Shown: positions 1 through 8,910, counted from the stretch's first letter. The stretch is DNA of 64,000 nucleotides from Actinoallomurus liliacearum (GCF_039542035.1 NZ_BAABHJ010000020.1:242816-306815), one strand, 5' to 3'. Translations and numbers: made by a program. Notes: generated by a model not told the origin, from the sequence alone.

Positions 1-320
1 GCGGCGGCGAGCAGCATCGGCATCAGCAGCCCGCGGCCGCTGACGCTGAGGTCGTCGGCCTCACGGGGTGCCGGGAGCAGCCGCGCGGGGTCGCGGTCCA
101 CCACCTCCACCTGCACGGAGGAGTCGTCCACGCGGCAGACCACCTCGAACGGGGTGCCTGCGTGCGTGATGGCGTTGGTCGCCAGTTCGCTCGTCAGCAG
201 CACCGCGTCGTCGAGCGCGTCCTCGGCGCCCCACGCGATGAGCGTGTCCCGGACGAACCGGCGCGCCTGCGCCACGGCGGTGCGGTCCGCCGGATAGGCC
301 GTCCGCACAGTCGTATGCAC
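1..320 (-). CDS. ATP-binding protein, anti-sigma regulatory factor-like (partial, C-terminus off the window)
   Basis: Reading the minus strand from a GTG at 320 gives a GHKL/HATPase_c_2 domain of the RsbW/SpoIIAB type: the N-box ELATNAITHAG, a G1-like VVDRDP and a G2-like SGRGLLM are all visible. The start is set by GGGAG five bases upstream. An in-frame GTG at 335 is the alternative. Only about 106 codons are present, and in actinomycetes such domains occur alone or fused to GAF/PP2C phosphatase modules, so the full architecture cannot be judged. Likely role: ATP-dependent binding or phosphorylation of an anti-sigma antagonist. It lies upstream of nothing visible and is separated from the kinase cluster by 126 bp. 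Confidence 0.8.
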   Translation of the reverse strand, partial: MHTTVRTAYPADRTAVAQARRFVRDTLIAWGAEDALDDAVLLTSELATNAITHAGTPFEVVCRVDDSSVQVEVVDRDPARLLPAPREADDLSVSGRGLLMPMLLAA

Positions 321-446
321 GGGAGCTCCCTTCACGAAGTGTCTCGCCTCACCTGCGCCTTACATCGTGACAGAGAGTGTTGATCGATTACTCAATGTGA
401 GAAAAATGGCGGCGGACTCTCACGGCCGCGTCGCGGGGGGCGGGCG
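321..446 (-). promoter_or_regulatory. Promoter region of the anti-sigma ATPase gene
   Basis: This short spacer is markedly more AT-rich than its surroundings and contains an imperfect dyad, TTGA-N8-TCAA, at 380-395. It is the only place a promoter for the minus-strand ATPase gene can sit. I cannot assign a sigma-factor class. Confidence 0.4.
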
Positions 447-2249
447 TCACCGGGCGCCGGGCTGGAAGGACGCGAGCGCCTTGTCGAACCGGACCCCGGC
501 GGCACCCGGATTCCCGCCGGCGGACATGAGGGAGTACTGCCGACCGTTCAGAGTGAACCCGGAGTCGAAGGCGTAGACCTTCCCGTACTTGCCGTAGTTC
601 CAGGAGTACTCCGCGTTGGCCCCCTCCGCACCGTGCACCGTCTCGGGATGCGGCTGGACGACCCACTGGAACCCGGAGAGGTTCCGCGGCGCGTCCCTCC
701 CGAACATCTCCCAGTGCTTCACCGGATCGTCCGTCCCCCAGGGGATGGTGTCCAGCTGGATGTGGTTCCCCGTCCGGGGGTCCTGCCATTTCTCGGACTG
801 GGCACTGTTGATCTGGTGCTGCCACCCCTTGGGCACCATGAGCGTCGATCCGTCCTGGGTGGTGACCTGGTGGTAGCCCGCCGGGATCGTCTTGCGGGGC
901 GAGGGCGTGCCCTTGGTCGGCGACTGAGTCGGCTTCGTGGACGGCGAGGAGGTGGTGGGCGGCTGCCCGTTCGCGGACGGGTGCCCGTCGCGGGAGAAGT
1001 AGATCAGCAGCCCCACGGCGAGCGCGGCGACGACGAAGACGGCCCCCACGGCGCCGACGACCGTCCGGCCGCGACCGCGCCCGGCCGCGGTCGGCGCCTG
1101 TCCGGGCCGGTCGTAGGACCGCATCCACGTCTCGTCCTGCGCGGCGCCGGCGGAGTTCATCGGACCGGTCACGCCGGGCGGCGGCCCGCTCGAATCCGGG
1201 CGGGCGGCGCCGGACGGAGCTGGGTCCTTCACCGTGGCCGGGCCGTGGGCTCGCCCGCCGCCTCCAGGGTCCGCCATGGCGGCGGAGGGATGGCTCGGCG
1301 GCGGCGGAGCCTCGGCGGCGAGACGCCAGGGGGCCGGCGGCCGCTCGTGTCCGGGATCCGCGCCGTTGCCGCCCGTCGCCGGGCCGGGGGCGGGCAGCGG
1401 CCGGGTGCCCTGCGCGGCACGGGTCAGGCCCGCCGCCGCCTCGTCCGCCGTCAGGCGGCGCGCGGGGTCCTTGTCGAGCAGGCCCATGAGCACCGGCGCG
1501 AGCGCCCCGGCGTTACGGGGCGGCGGCGCCTCCTCCGAGATCACCGAGGTGAGCGCCGCCATCGCCTCGGGCCGGTGGTGCGGCGACTGCCCCTCGACCG
1601 CGGCGTAGAGCGTCGCGCCGAGCGCCCACAGGTCGGAGGCCGGTGAGGCCTTGTCGCCGCGCGCCCGCTCGGGGGCGATGTAGGCGGGCGAACCCATGAT
1701 CAGGCCGGTCTGGGTCAGCGTCGAGTCGCCCTCCATCGTCGCGATGCCGAAGTCGGTGATGACGACGCGCGTCGAGCGGGAGACCGGCTCGTCCCCCGCC
1801 CCGGCGAGCAGCACGTTGGCCGGCTTGACGTCCCTGTGGGTGATGCCCGCGGCGTGCGCGGTGCGCAGGGCGGCCAGCACCTGCGCGCCGATCTCGGCCA
1901 CCTGGGCGGGCGGGAGTGGGCCGTCCTCGTCGATGACCTCCTGCAGGGAGCGCGCCCGGACGAACTCCATGACGATGCAGGGCCGGCCGTCCTCCTCGAC
2001 GACGTCGTGCACCGTGACGATCCCCGGATGGTTGAGCCGGGCCGCCGAGCGCGCCTCACGGAGCGTGCGCTCGTACATCACCTTGTGCTCGTCCTCGCTC
2101 AGCCCGGGTGGGAAGAGGACCTCCTTGACGGCGACGTCGCGCGCGAGGAGGTCGTCATGGGCATGCCAGACGGTGCCCATGCCGCCTCGCCCGATGTGCG
2201 AGAGCAGCCGGTAGCGATGGCCGAGTACGAAACCCTCCCCCAGTGGCAT
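447..2249 (-). CDS. Membrane Ser/Thr protein kinase with extracellular sensor-like domain
   Basis: A 600-aa Hanks-type kinase. The glycine loop GRGGMG spans residues 20-25, the ATP lysine is K42 (VAVKEV), the catalytic loop is HRDVKPAN (D140), DFG is at 166-168 and APE at 192-194. A Pro-rich juxtamembrane linker (about 280-395) leads to one transmembrane helix at 397-418. The roughly 180-residue outer part starts with a Ser/Thr/Pro stalk and ends in a compact globular region rich in Trp and Tyr, with no PASTA repeats, so the ligand is unknown. It lies 52 bp downstream of a paralogous kinase on the same strand. No Shine-Dalgarno is present, and a TATCGT element sits 8 nt before the ATG, suggesting a leaderless mRNA. 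Confidence 0.93.
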   Translation of the reverse strand: MPLGEGFVLGHRYRLLSHIGRGGMGTVWHAHDDLLARDVAVKEVLFPPGLSEDEHKVMYERTLREARSAARLNHPGIVTVHDVVEEDGRPCIVMEFVRARSLQEVIDEDGPLPPAQVAEIGAQVLAALRTAHAAGITHRDVKPANVLLAGAGDEPVSRSTRVVITDFGIATMEGDSTLTQTGLIMGSPAYIAPERARGDKASPASDLWALGATLYAAVEGQSPHHRPEAMAALTSVISEEAPPPRNAGALAPVLMGLLDKDPARRLTADEAAAGLTRAAQGTRPLPAPGPATGGNGADPGHERPPAPWRLAAEAPPPPSHPSAAMADPGGGGRAHGPATVKDPAPSGAARPDSSGPPPGVTGPMNSAGAAQDETWMRSYDRPGQAPTAAGRGRGRTVVGAVGAVFVVAALAVGLLIYFSRDGHPSANGQPPTTSSPSTKPTQSPTKGTPSPRKTIPAGYHQVTTQDGSTLMVPKGWQHQINSAQSEKWQDPRTGNHIQLDTIPWGTDDPVKHWEMFGRDAPRNLSGFQWVVQPHPETVHGAEGANAEYSWNYGKYGKVYAFDSGFTLNGRQYSLMSAGGNPGAAGVRFDKALASFQPGAR

Positions 2250-2257
2250 AGCTGAGG

Positions 2258-2263
2258 ACGATA
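2258..2263 (-). promoter_or_regulatory. -10 element, probable leaderless promoter of the first kinase
   Basis: CGGTATCGT on the minus strand places TATCGT 8 nt upstream of the kinase ATG at 2249. The same nonamer precedes the neighbouring kinase, so the two genes appear to have parallel promoters. Confidence 0.45.
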
Positions 2264-2301
2264 CCGATCAGTGATGACGGATCAGCATCGTTTGCGGCGA
2301 G

Positions 2302-3432
2302 TCACCGCACCAAGGTAAGGACGATCAGACCGATGACGATGACCCCGAGCACGGCCGCGATCGCCAGGTTGCCGTGCCGGCCCGAGAGCCAGACCGGCCG
2401 GATGTCCTCGATCGCCGACCCGTGCCCGCGCCCGGGCTCGTCGACCGGCGTGTCCTCGGCCGCAGGGTCATCGGTCAGCGTCTCGCCGGGGTTCGACGGG
2501 GTCAGGACCTGACCGGTGACCGGCATGTCCGAGGAGTCGTCCGAGTCCATCCGGGTCGCCGCGGCGGCCTGGGCGCCGGCCGTCTCCAGCACCCGGGTCG
2601 AGCCCGAGCCGTCGTTCATGATGATCCGGTCGAGCATGACGGCGGCCTCGGCGGCGGTCAGCCGCGTCTCCTGCTCCTTCCGGAGCAGACCGGCGATCAC
2701 GGGGGCCAGCGGCCCGGCGTGCGGGGCGGACGGAGGCTCCTCGGTGAGCACGGCCACCAGGCTCGCCATCGCCTCGGTCCGCTCGAACGGGGACTTGCCC
2801 TCCACGGCGGCGTACAGCGTGGCGCCGAGCGACCACAGGTCGGAGGCGGGCACCGCCTGGCGGCCCTTGGCCCGCTCGGGGGCGATGTAGGCCGGCGAGC
2901 CGATCAACATGCCGGTCTGGGTGAGCGTCGCGTCGCTCTGCGCCCGCGCGATGCCGAAGTCGGTCAGCACGGCGCGAATCGACCGCCCGTCGATGACCAG
3001 CACGTTGCTCGGCTTGACGTCACGGTGCAGGATGCCCGCCTCGTGGGCGGTCATCAGGGCGCTCAGCATCTGCCGCCCGATCTCGGCGGCGCGCCTGGGC
3101 GAGAGCGGGCCGTCCTGCTTGATCATCTGCTCGAGGGAGCGCGCCCGGATCAGCTCCATCACGATCCAGGGACGTCCGTCCTCTTCGACGACGTCGTAGA
3201 CGGCCACGACGCCGGGATGGCTGAGCCGGGCGGCGGTACGCGCCTCGCGGAAGGTCCGCTTGTGCTGGATCTCCCGCTCCTCGTCGGAGAACCCGTGCGG
3301 GAGGATCACCTCTTTGACGGCGACGTCGCGGCCGAGCGCTTCATCTCGGGCGTGCCAGACCGTCCCCATGCCACCACGACCTACTTCAGTGAGCAGGCGG
3401 TAACGCTGGGCAAGAAGGGGTTTTTCCGGCAT
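2302..3432 (-). CDS. Ser/Thr protein kinase, tail-anchored, no extracellular domain
   Basis: A 376-aa Hanks-type kinase close in sequence to its downstream neighbour. The glycine loop is GRGGMG (18-23), the ATP lysine K40, the catalytic loop HRDVKPSN (D138), followed by DFG and APE. After the catalytic domain comes an acidic linker and a single C-terminal hydrophobic helix, about 352-374, that ends at the last residue, so nothing projects outside. The start is placed at the internal ATG (3432) rather than at 3483: the protein then begins just before the kinase fold, and TATCGT lies 9 nt upstream. The upstream in-frame extension is Arg-rich and not kinase-like. Likely a tandem duplicate of the first kinase that lost or never gained a sensor. 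Confidence 0.9.
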   Translation of the reverse strand: MPEKPLLAQRYRLLTEVGRGGMGTVWHARDEALGRDVAVKEVILPHGFSDEEREIQHKRTFREARTAARLSHPGVVAVYDVVEEDGRPWIVMELIRARSLEQMIKQDGPLSPRRAAEIGRQMLSALMTAHEAGILHRDVKPSNVLVIDGRSIRAVLTDFGIARAQSDATLTQTGMLIGSPAYIAPERAKGRQAVPASDLWSLGATLYAAVEGKSPFERTEAMASLVAVLTEEPPSAPHAGPLAPVIAGLLRKEQETRLTAAEAAVMLDRIIMNDGSGSTRVLETAGAQAAAATRMDSDDSSDMPVTGQVLTPSNPGETLTDDPAAEDTPVDEPGRGHGSAIEDIRPVWLSGRHGNLAIAAVLGVIVIGLIVLTLVR

Positions 3433-3441
3433 AGTCCATGC

Positions 3442-3447
3442 ACGATA
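3442..3447 (-). promoter_or_regulatory. -10 element, probable leaderless promoter of the second kinase
   Basis: TATCGT within CGGTATCGT, 9 nt before the ATG at 3432. It supports the shorter start of this kinase and matches the element before its paralogue. Confidence 0.45.
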
Positions 3448-3532
3448 CCGACAGGAGGAGCGTTCATTTGGCCTGACGCTCACCTAATCCCCGGTACAAA
3501 GAAAGAATGTACGGCATGACGACGGGGGCGCG

Positions 3533-6500
3533 ATGAGGACGACGGTGACCCAGACATGGCAGCGGGTCGTCGAGGCCGTACCCACCGCCTTGTTCTGGTA
3601 CCTCCGAGTTTCAGGCGTTTTGTCCGTTTTGGCGTGGTTGTCGTCCGGGCTCATCCAGTGGCTGTCCGGCATCTGGGTGCTGCGCTCGATCAACTACTTC
3701 GGCTGGTACTCCAGCCTCCCGTACGGGCTGCTGCTCATCCTGCTGTCGGTCGGCGTCCGCCGGCGCAAGAAGGCCGCCTGGCGCATCAGCGTCGTCTTCT
3801 TCCTGCTGTTCTTCGGAGTCTGGGCCCTCGCCGGCCTCGCCGGGGGCGGGGGCGAGCTGGCCACGGCCATCGCCTTCGGCTTCGTCGTGGTGCTGCTCGT
3901 CGCCGCGCGCGGGCAGTTCTCCGCCCTGCCGGACCGCGCCAACCGGCGGCTCGCCCTCCTGGTGTTCACCGGGCTGCTCATCGTCGGCGGCGTCATCGGC
4001 ACCAGCCTGGTCTTCCTGACCGACCGCGACGCGCGCGGCGCCGAGTGGACGCACCTGGTCTACGCCGGACTGCAGACGCTCCTCGGCGCGGGCGTCAGTG
4101 GTGAGGAGCTGCACGTCAACGTGCCCGGCTGGGTCGACGGCATCCTCGGTGTGCTCGGCAGCGGCCTGCTTGTGATCACGGTGTGGGCGCTGTTCCGGCC
4201 CGGTCAGCGGCTCGCCGTCCTGACGCCCGACGAGGAGCTGCCGGCACGCGCCCTGCTCGCCGAGTGGGGCGAGCAGGACTCCCTGGGCTACTTCGCGCTC
4301 CGCCGCGACAAGGACATCATCTTCTCCCCCAACGGCCGGGCCGGCATCTCCTACCGGGTCGAGGGCTCGGTCTCCCTGGCCGCCGGCGACCCGCTCGGCG
4401 ACCCGGAGGCCTGGGACGCCGCCATCAAGGAGTGGCTCGCCGAGTGCCGCGCGCACGCCTGGATCCCCGGCGTGATCGGCGCCAGCGAGCGCGCCGCCGC
4501 CGCGTACGGCCGGTGCGGGCTCGACGCCCTGGAGCTCGGCGACGAGGCCATCCTCGACCTGCGCGAGTTCAACCTCGAGGGCCGCGACATGCGCCAGGTA
4601 CGGCAGGCCGTCCGCCGCGTGGAGCGGGCCGGCTACACCGTCCGGGTCCGCCGGCACGGCGCGATCGACGCCGAGGAGATGGCCGAGCTGATCGCCGACG
4701 CCGACCGGTGGCGCGACGGCCACACCGAGCGCGGCTTCTCCATGGCGCTGGGCCGCCTGGGCGACCCGACCGACGAGCGCTGCGTGATGGTCGAGGCGTT
4801 CGACGGCGTCGGGCGGCGGCGCGGGCTGCTCAGCTTCGTCCCCTGGGGCCGGCCCGGCCTGTCCCTGGACCTGATGCGCCGCGACCGCGACGCCGAGAAC
4901 GGCCTCAACGAGTTCATGGTCGCCAAGCTGGCCGAGAACGCCGCCGTGGTCGGCGTCACCCGGGTCTCGCTGAACTTCGCCATGCTGCGCTCGGTGTTCG
5001 AACGCGGCTCGGCGATCGGCGCCGGGCCCGTCAGCCGGCTCGCCTACCGGCTGCTGTCCTTCGCCTCGAAGTTCTGGCAGCTCGAGTCGCTCTTCCTGGC
5101 GAACGCCAAGTACAACCCGGTGTGGACGCCGCGCTTCGTGTGCTTCGAGCAGAACCGCGAGCTGATCCGGATCGGCCTGGCCATGGCCCGGGCCGAGGGC
5201 TTCCTGCCGACGCCGTTCGGTCCCCGCCTCCACACGCCCACGCCCTCCCCGGCGCTCGTCGAGCGGATCAGGGAGATCGAGGAGTCCGCGGACGCCGCCC
5301 GGATTCCGACGCGACGCCTGTCCGAGCAGGAGCGGGTGCGCCACGCCAAGCTCGACCGGCTGCGCGAGGCCGGCATCGAGCCCTACCCGCTCGGCTTCGA
5401 GCGCACCGCGACCGCGGCCGAGGTCCGCGAGCGGTTCGGGGATCTGGCCCCCGACACGCACACGGGCGAGCAGGTGGCGATCGCCGGGCGGGTCATGCTC
5501 GCCCGCGAGCACGGGAAGCTGATCTTCGCGCGGTTGCGCGACGAGACCGGCGACCTGCAGGTGATGCTCGCCGCGGACGTCGTCGACGCCGAGGCCCTGC
5601 GGGCCTGGAAGCAGCTGATCGACCTGGGCGACCAGGTCGGGGTGCGCGGCGAGGTCGTCACCTCCCGTACCGGCGAGCTGTCGGTGCTGGCCTCCTCCTG
5701 GACCCTCACCGCCAAGTGCCTGCGCCCCCTCCCCGGCGGCTTCAGCGCACCCGGCAAGGCCCTGTCCGACGAGACCCGGGTCCGGCAGCGGTACGTCGAC
5801 CTGATCGTGGGCGACGAGAGCCGGCGCATGCTGCGGATGCGCGGCGACGTCATCACGGCCCTGCGCGACCGCCTGCGCCGGGAGGACTTCCTCGAGGTCG
5901 AGACGCCCATGCTGCAGCCGGTGCACGGCGGCGCGGCGGCCAGGCCGTTCACCACCAGGATGAACGCCTACAACATGGACCTCTTCCTGCGGATCGCGCC
6001 CGAGCTGTACCTCAAGCGGCTGCTCGTCGGCGGCGCGGGCAAGGTGTTCGAGCTGAACCGCAACTTCCGCAACGAGGGCGTGTCGCCGCGGCACAACCCC
6101 GAGTTCACGATGCTGGAGGCGTACGAACCGTACGGCGACTACGACACGATGGCCGCGCTGACCCGCGAGCTCGTCACCGACGCGGCCCGCGCGGCGACCG
6201 GCACGACCGTGGTCGTCCGCGACGGCGTGGAGTACGACTTCGGCGAGCCGTGGCGCGAGATCACGGTGTACGGCTCGGTGTCCGACGCGCTCGGCGAGCA
6301 GGTCACGCCGGGCACCTCGCTGCGCACGGTGCAGAAGCACGCCGACCGGGTCGGCCTCGCGTACGACCCGGCGTGGGAGCAGGGGAAGCTCGTCCAGGAA
6401 CTGTTCGAGTCGCTGGTGGAGCACACCCTGCAGGCGCCGACCTTCGTCCGCGACTACCCGGCCGCCACCTCGCCGCTCACCCGTCCGCACCGCGACGACC

Positions 6501-6793
6501 CGCGGCTCGCCGAGAAGTGGGACCTCATCGTCTTCGGTCTCGAGCTCGGCACGGCGTACTCCGAGCTCATCGACCCGATCATCCAGCGCCGCAACCTCAC
6601 CGAGCAGTCGCTGCTGGCCGCCGGCGGCGACCCGGAGGCGATGGACCTGGACGAGGACTTCCTGCGCGCCCTCGAGTACGGCATGCCGCCCTCCGGCGGT
6701 CTCGGCATGGGCGTCGACCGGCTCCTCATCACGCTCACCGGCCGCAACATCCGCGAAACGATCACCTTCCCGCTGCTGCGACCGGGCTCGTAG
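3533..6793 (+). CDS. lysX: Bifunctional lysylphosphatidylglycerol synthetase / lysine-tRNA ligase LysX
   Basis: A 1086-aa fusion. Residues 20-225 hold about six hydrophobic helices, 235-560 form the DUF2156 (MprF-type) lysyltransferase domain, and 595-1086 are a class II lysyl-tRNA synthetase with an OB-fold anticodon domain, motif 2 (FRNEGVSPRHNPEFTMLEAY) and motif 3 (GGLGMGVDRL). Known LysX proteins charge tRNA-Lys and transfer lysine to phosphatidylglycerol, protecting against cationic peptides. The length is close to mycobacterial LysX. GGGGGCG precedes the ATG. A six-codon ORF starting at 3516 ends with TGA overlapping this ATG and might couple translation, though that may be chance. It is divergent from the two kinase genes. 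Confidence 0.95.
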   Translation: MRTTVTQTWQRVVEAVPTALFWYLRVSGVLSVLAWLSSGLIQWLSGIWVLRSINYFGWYSSLPYGLLLILLSVGVRRRKKAAWRISVVFFLLFFGVWALAGLAGGGGELATAIAFGFVVVLLVAARGQFSALPDRANRRLALLVFTGLLIVGGVIGTSLVFLTDRDARGAEWTHLVYAGLQTLLGAGVSGEELHVNVPGWVDGILGVLGSGLLVITVWALFRPGQRLAVLTPDEELPARALLAEWGEQDSLGYFALRRDKDIIFSPNGRAGISYRVEGSVSLAAGDPLGDPEAWDAAIKEWLAECRAHAWIPGVIGASERAAAAYGRCGLDALELGDEAILDLREFNLEGRDMRQVRQAVRRVERAGYTVRVRRHGAIDAEEMAELIADADRWRDGHTERGFSMALGRLGDPTDERCVMVEAFDGVGRRRGLLSFVPWGRPGLSLDLMRRDRDAENGLNEFMVAKLAENAAVVGVTRVSLNFAMLRSVFERGSAIGAGPVSRLAYRLLSFASKFWQLESLFLANAKYNPVWTPRFVCFEQNRELIRIGLAMARAEGFLPTPFGPRLHTPTPSPALVERIREIEESADAARIPTRRLSEQERVRHAKLDRLREAGIEPYPLGFERTATAAEVRERFGDLAPDTHTGEQVAIAGRVMLAREHGKLIFARLRDETGDLQVMLAADVVDAEALRAWKQLIDLGDQVGVRGEVVTSRTGELSVLASSWTLTAKCLRPLPGGFSAPGKALSDETRVRQRYVDLIVGDESRRMLRMRGDVITALRDRLRREDFLEVETPMLQPVHGGAAARPFTTRMNAYNMDLFLRIAPELYLKRLLVGGAGKVFELNRNFRNEGVSPRHNPEFTMLEAYEPYGDYDTMAALTRELVTDAARAATGTTVVVRDGVEYDFGEPWREITVYGSVSDALGEQVTPGTSLRTVQKHADRVGLAYDPAWEQGKLVQELFESLVEHTLQAPTFVRDYPAATSPLTRPHRDDPRLAEKWDLIVFGLELGTAYSELIDPIIQRRNLTEQSLLAAGGDPEAMDLDEDFLRALEYGMPPSGGLGMGVDRLLITLTGRNIRETITFPLLRPGS

Positions 6794-6841
6794 GACACCG
6801 GACGGGTTCCGCAACCTGCGATCAGTGCTCGCGAACGCCTA

Positions 6842-6847
6842 TACAGT
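6842..6847 (+). promoter_or_regulatory. -10 element (TACAGT), probable leaderless promoter
   Basis: TACAGT lies exactly 6 nt before the GTG at 6854 and no Shine-Dalgarno precedes that start. This is the spacing expected when transcription begins at the start codon. Confidence 0.5.
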
Positions 6848-6853
6848 CGTGTC

Positions 6854-7516
6854 GTGAGCGACAAGGACGACAACGTCACACGGCTCCCGACGAGCGAGGT
6901 GGAGGGGTACGACGACCTCCTCGAATTCGATGCGGACGAGTTCCTGCGTGAGTGGCAGGAGGCCGACCGTGCGGCGGTGGAGATCCTCCGGGACGCACTG
7001 CCCGAGGTGGTGGCCACCGCAGTTCCCGCCGAGCACCTGCGCCCGGCCGCCGAAAACATCCGTGGCGGGCTCAAGGAGTGGCCCTATCGCCATCTGGCCG
7101 CGGCCGCCGGCTGGCGCGGGCAGCCGCCCGCCGACGACGAGATCCTGTGGACGCAGGCCGCCGGGGCGCTGATCGCCATGAACGGCGAGTCCGGGCTCGG
7201 CACCCACGAGGAGAGCGCGCTGATGACCCTGCAGCACGCCGACTGGGCGGGGGCGGTGATCGGCCTGGCAAGAGCCGGCGTCGGCGCCCGGGCCTGGCCG
7301 GAGGACCTGTTCTCGTACGCGGACCGCTGCCCGGAGATCGAGGGCTCCTACGACCCGGACGACCGCGAACCGGTCGAGCAGGGCTTCGAGCTGATCGTGC
7401 CCGTCTGGGAGGCCGTCGGCGCGCTGGACGAGCACCGGCGCCTCACCCCGCTCGGGCACTGGGGTCTCCCCCGCGCCCTGGCGTGGGCCTGGGAGGGCTC
7501 CCTCGATGAGGGCTGA
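6854..7516 (+). CDS. Hypothetical protein, 220 aa
   Basis: An acidic soluble protein (MSDKDDNVTRLP...), with no signal peptide, membrane helix or motif that I recognise. High GC3 and an undisturbed frame support coding. The first 50 residues are strongly acidic, and the middle is rich in Ala, Trp and Glu with helical character. The start at 6854 is supported by the TACAGT element 6 nt upstream. It follows lysX by 60 bp on the same strand but probably has its own promoter. A strong hairpin follows it at 7526-7559. The function is unknown. Confidence 0.8.
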   Translation: MSDKDDNVTRLPTSEVEGYDDLLEFDADEFLREWQEADRAAVEILRDALPEVVATAVPAEHLRPAAENIRGGLKEWPYRHLAAAAGWRGQPPADDEILWTQAAGALIAMNGESGLGTHEESALMTLQHADWAGAVIGLARAGVGARAWPEDLFSYADRCPEIEGSYDPDDREPVEQGFELIVPVWEAVGALDEHRRLTPLGHWGLPRALAWAWEGSLDEG

Positions 7517-7525
7517 GGCATGAGA

Positions 7526-7559
7526 AGAGGGCCGCGTCGCCGGACCGACGCGGCCCTCT
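7526..7559. terminator. Strong hairpin between convergent genes
   Basis: A 14-bp perfect stem (AGAGGGCCGCGTCG and its complement) with a 6-nt loop, not followed by a T-tract. It sits between the hypothetical gene (+) and the TIGR02679 gene (-), where a bidirectional terminator is expected. Confidence 0.7.
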
Positions 7560-7656
7560 GTCTTCGAACCGTGGCCGAAGACCCTGTACCAAGAATGGGT
7601 TTTTCGGGCCGTCCCGACTAGAGTCTGCGGTCCCCATCCGAACCGGGACTCCGGAC

Positions 7657-8853
7657 CTAGAGGGTGCCCGGCTCGAGGTCTTCGAGGAGCACGGAGACGA
7701 GGCGGTCCTCGCGGACCGCGTATCCCGCCCTGGCCATCTCCACCGAGAGACGTTCGTCCCAGGGGGTGGCGGCACGGGCGCCGCGCAGCGGATCGCGGGC
7801 GGTCCGCACGGCCTCCAGGTAGTCCTCGGCGCCCATGCGCCACGGCAGGGCGGCGTACCGGTGAACGGCCGCGGCCGTCATGCGCAGGGCCGCCCAGTCG
7901 AAGTCGCCGTGCCACCGGATCCGCGCCCCGGCGACCGCCGCCGCGGTGAGGAGGCGGCGGCAGGCCACGGACGCCCGGCCCTCCGTGCACACGAGCGCGG
8001 CACACCGCGCGCCCATCCGGGCGGCCGCCGCGCGGACCACCGCCGGGCTCTGGCACACGAAGATCTCCCGCGCCTGCGGCGTCAGCGGACCGCTCATCAG
8101 CTGCTGCAGCGTGGCCCGGAACGGCATCCCCGCGGCCGCCGCCTCATCCAGCCACCGGGCGACCGTGTGCTCTTCGGCCACGCGCAGGTTGAGGACCAGG
8201 ACCTGACTGGTCAGGTCGTCGACGAGGACGCCCGCGTCGTTCCAGATCCTGCGCTCGGCCGCGCGGTCGGACGGCGGCGACGCCCCCTGCCAGAGCCGCA
8301 GCGCCCACAGCACCAGGTCGGCCAGCGGAGTGGCGTACAGCGCCGTCGCGTCACCGGTCGCCCATTCCGCGAGCACGGGGAGCGGCACGTCCCTGGCGGG
8401 CAGCCGGTCCAGTACGGCCGCGGCCCGCGCCAGGAGGTCGCCCTGCCCCTGCCGTACGAGCCGGGCGGCGGTTCCGTCCCGCGAGACCTGGCCGAGCCAC
8501 GCCGAGTACCACCCCTCGCCCGCGTGCCGGCCCCGCAACGCGGCCTGCAGCGCGGCGACCATCCCCGCCGTTCGTTCCGGCGCGTCGATCCGGGCCAGCG
8601 CGGCCAGCAGGCCGGTGCCGTACGCCCGGCGCAGCATGCGGTCGAGTTCGCCCAGGGAGACGGTGACACGGCGGGCCCTGGACCCGTCGTGGTACCGGTC
8701 GGTGATCAGGTCGACGATCCGGCGCTCGGCGTCAGAGGGGTCGGTCAGCCCGATGGAGCCCACCGGCTCCCCGCCGGTCCGTTCCAGCCTGCGTCGCGCC
8801 GCGGCGAGCAACCGCTGCCACTCCGCGACCCGCAGCTCGGCGAGCTCCTTCAT
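7657..8853 (-). CDS. TIGR02679-family (Wadjet JetD-like) Toprim protein, orphan
   Basis: A 398-aa protein with the layout of the TIGR02679/DUF2399 family. The C-terminal Toprim region shows LVCTEG (E291) and HGDFDW (D317, D319). In four-gene Wadjet/SMC clusters (TIGR02677-02680) this family is the nuclease JetD that cuts circular plasmid DNA. Here no SMC-like, kleisin-like or TIGR02677/02678 partner exists anywhere in the window. The stretch that in members I recall reads C-E-N-P reads C-Q-S-P (residues 267-270), so the usual Toprim glutamate appears replaced by Gln. It lies 57 bp downstream of a GPP34 gene on the same strand. The family call is fairly firm, and activity is doubtful. Confidence 0.75.
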   Translation of the reverse strand: MKELAELRVAEWQRLLAAARRRLERTGGEPVGSIGLTDPSDAERRIVDLITDRYHDGSRARRVTVSLGELDRMLRRAYGTGLLAALARIDAPERTAGMVAALQAALRGRHAGEGWYSAWLGQVSRDGTAARLVRQGQGDLLARAAAVLDRLPARDVPLPVLAEWATGDATALYATPLADLVLWALRLWQGASPPSDRAAERRIWNDAGVLVDDLTSQVLVLNLRVAEEHTVARWLDEAAAAGMPFRATLQQLMSGPLTPQAREIFVCQSPAVVRAAAARMGARCAALVCTEGRASVACRRLLTAAAVAGARIRWHGDFDWAALRMTAAAVHRYAALPWRMGAEDYLEAVRTARDPLRGARAATPWDERLSVEMARAGYAVREDRLVSVLLEDLEPGTL

Positions 8854-8910
8854 GAGGGTGAGTCTGCCCCGTGTCTCGCCCTCCGGACCGGCGCCGCTCC
8901 TCCGAGCCGC

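Noticed and set aside
3611..6814. 1067-codon open frame opposite lysX
   Set aside because: Antisense shadow of lysX, with low-complexity composition and no recognisable motif.
7560..7656. tRNA-like signal (GGTTCG segments) between the 7526 hairpin and the TIGR02679 stop
   Set aside because: No acceptor stem, anticodon stem or T-stem pairing could be drawn on either strand. Only a weak GTCCCG/CGGGAC hairpin is there.
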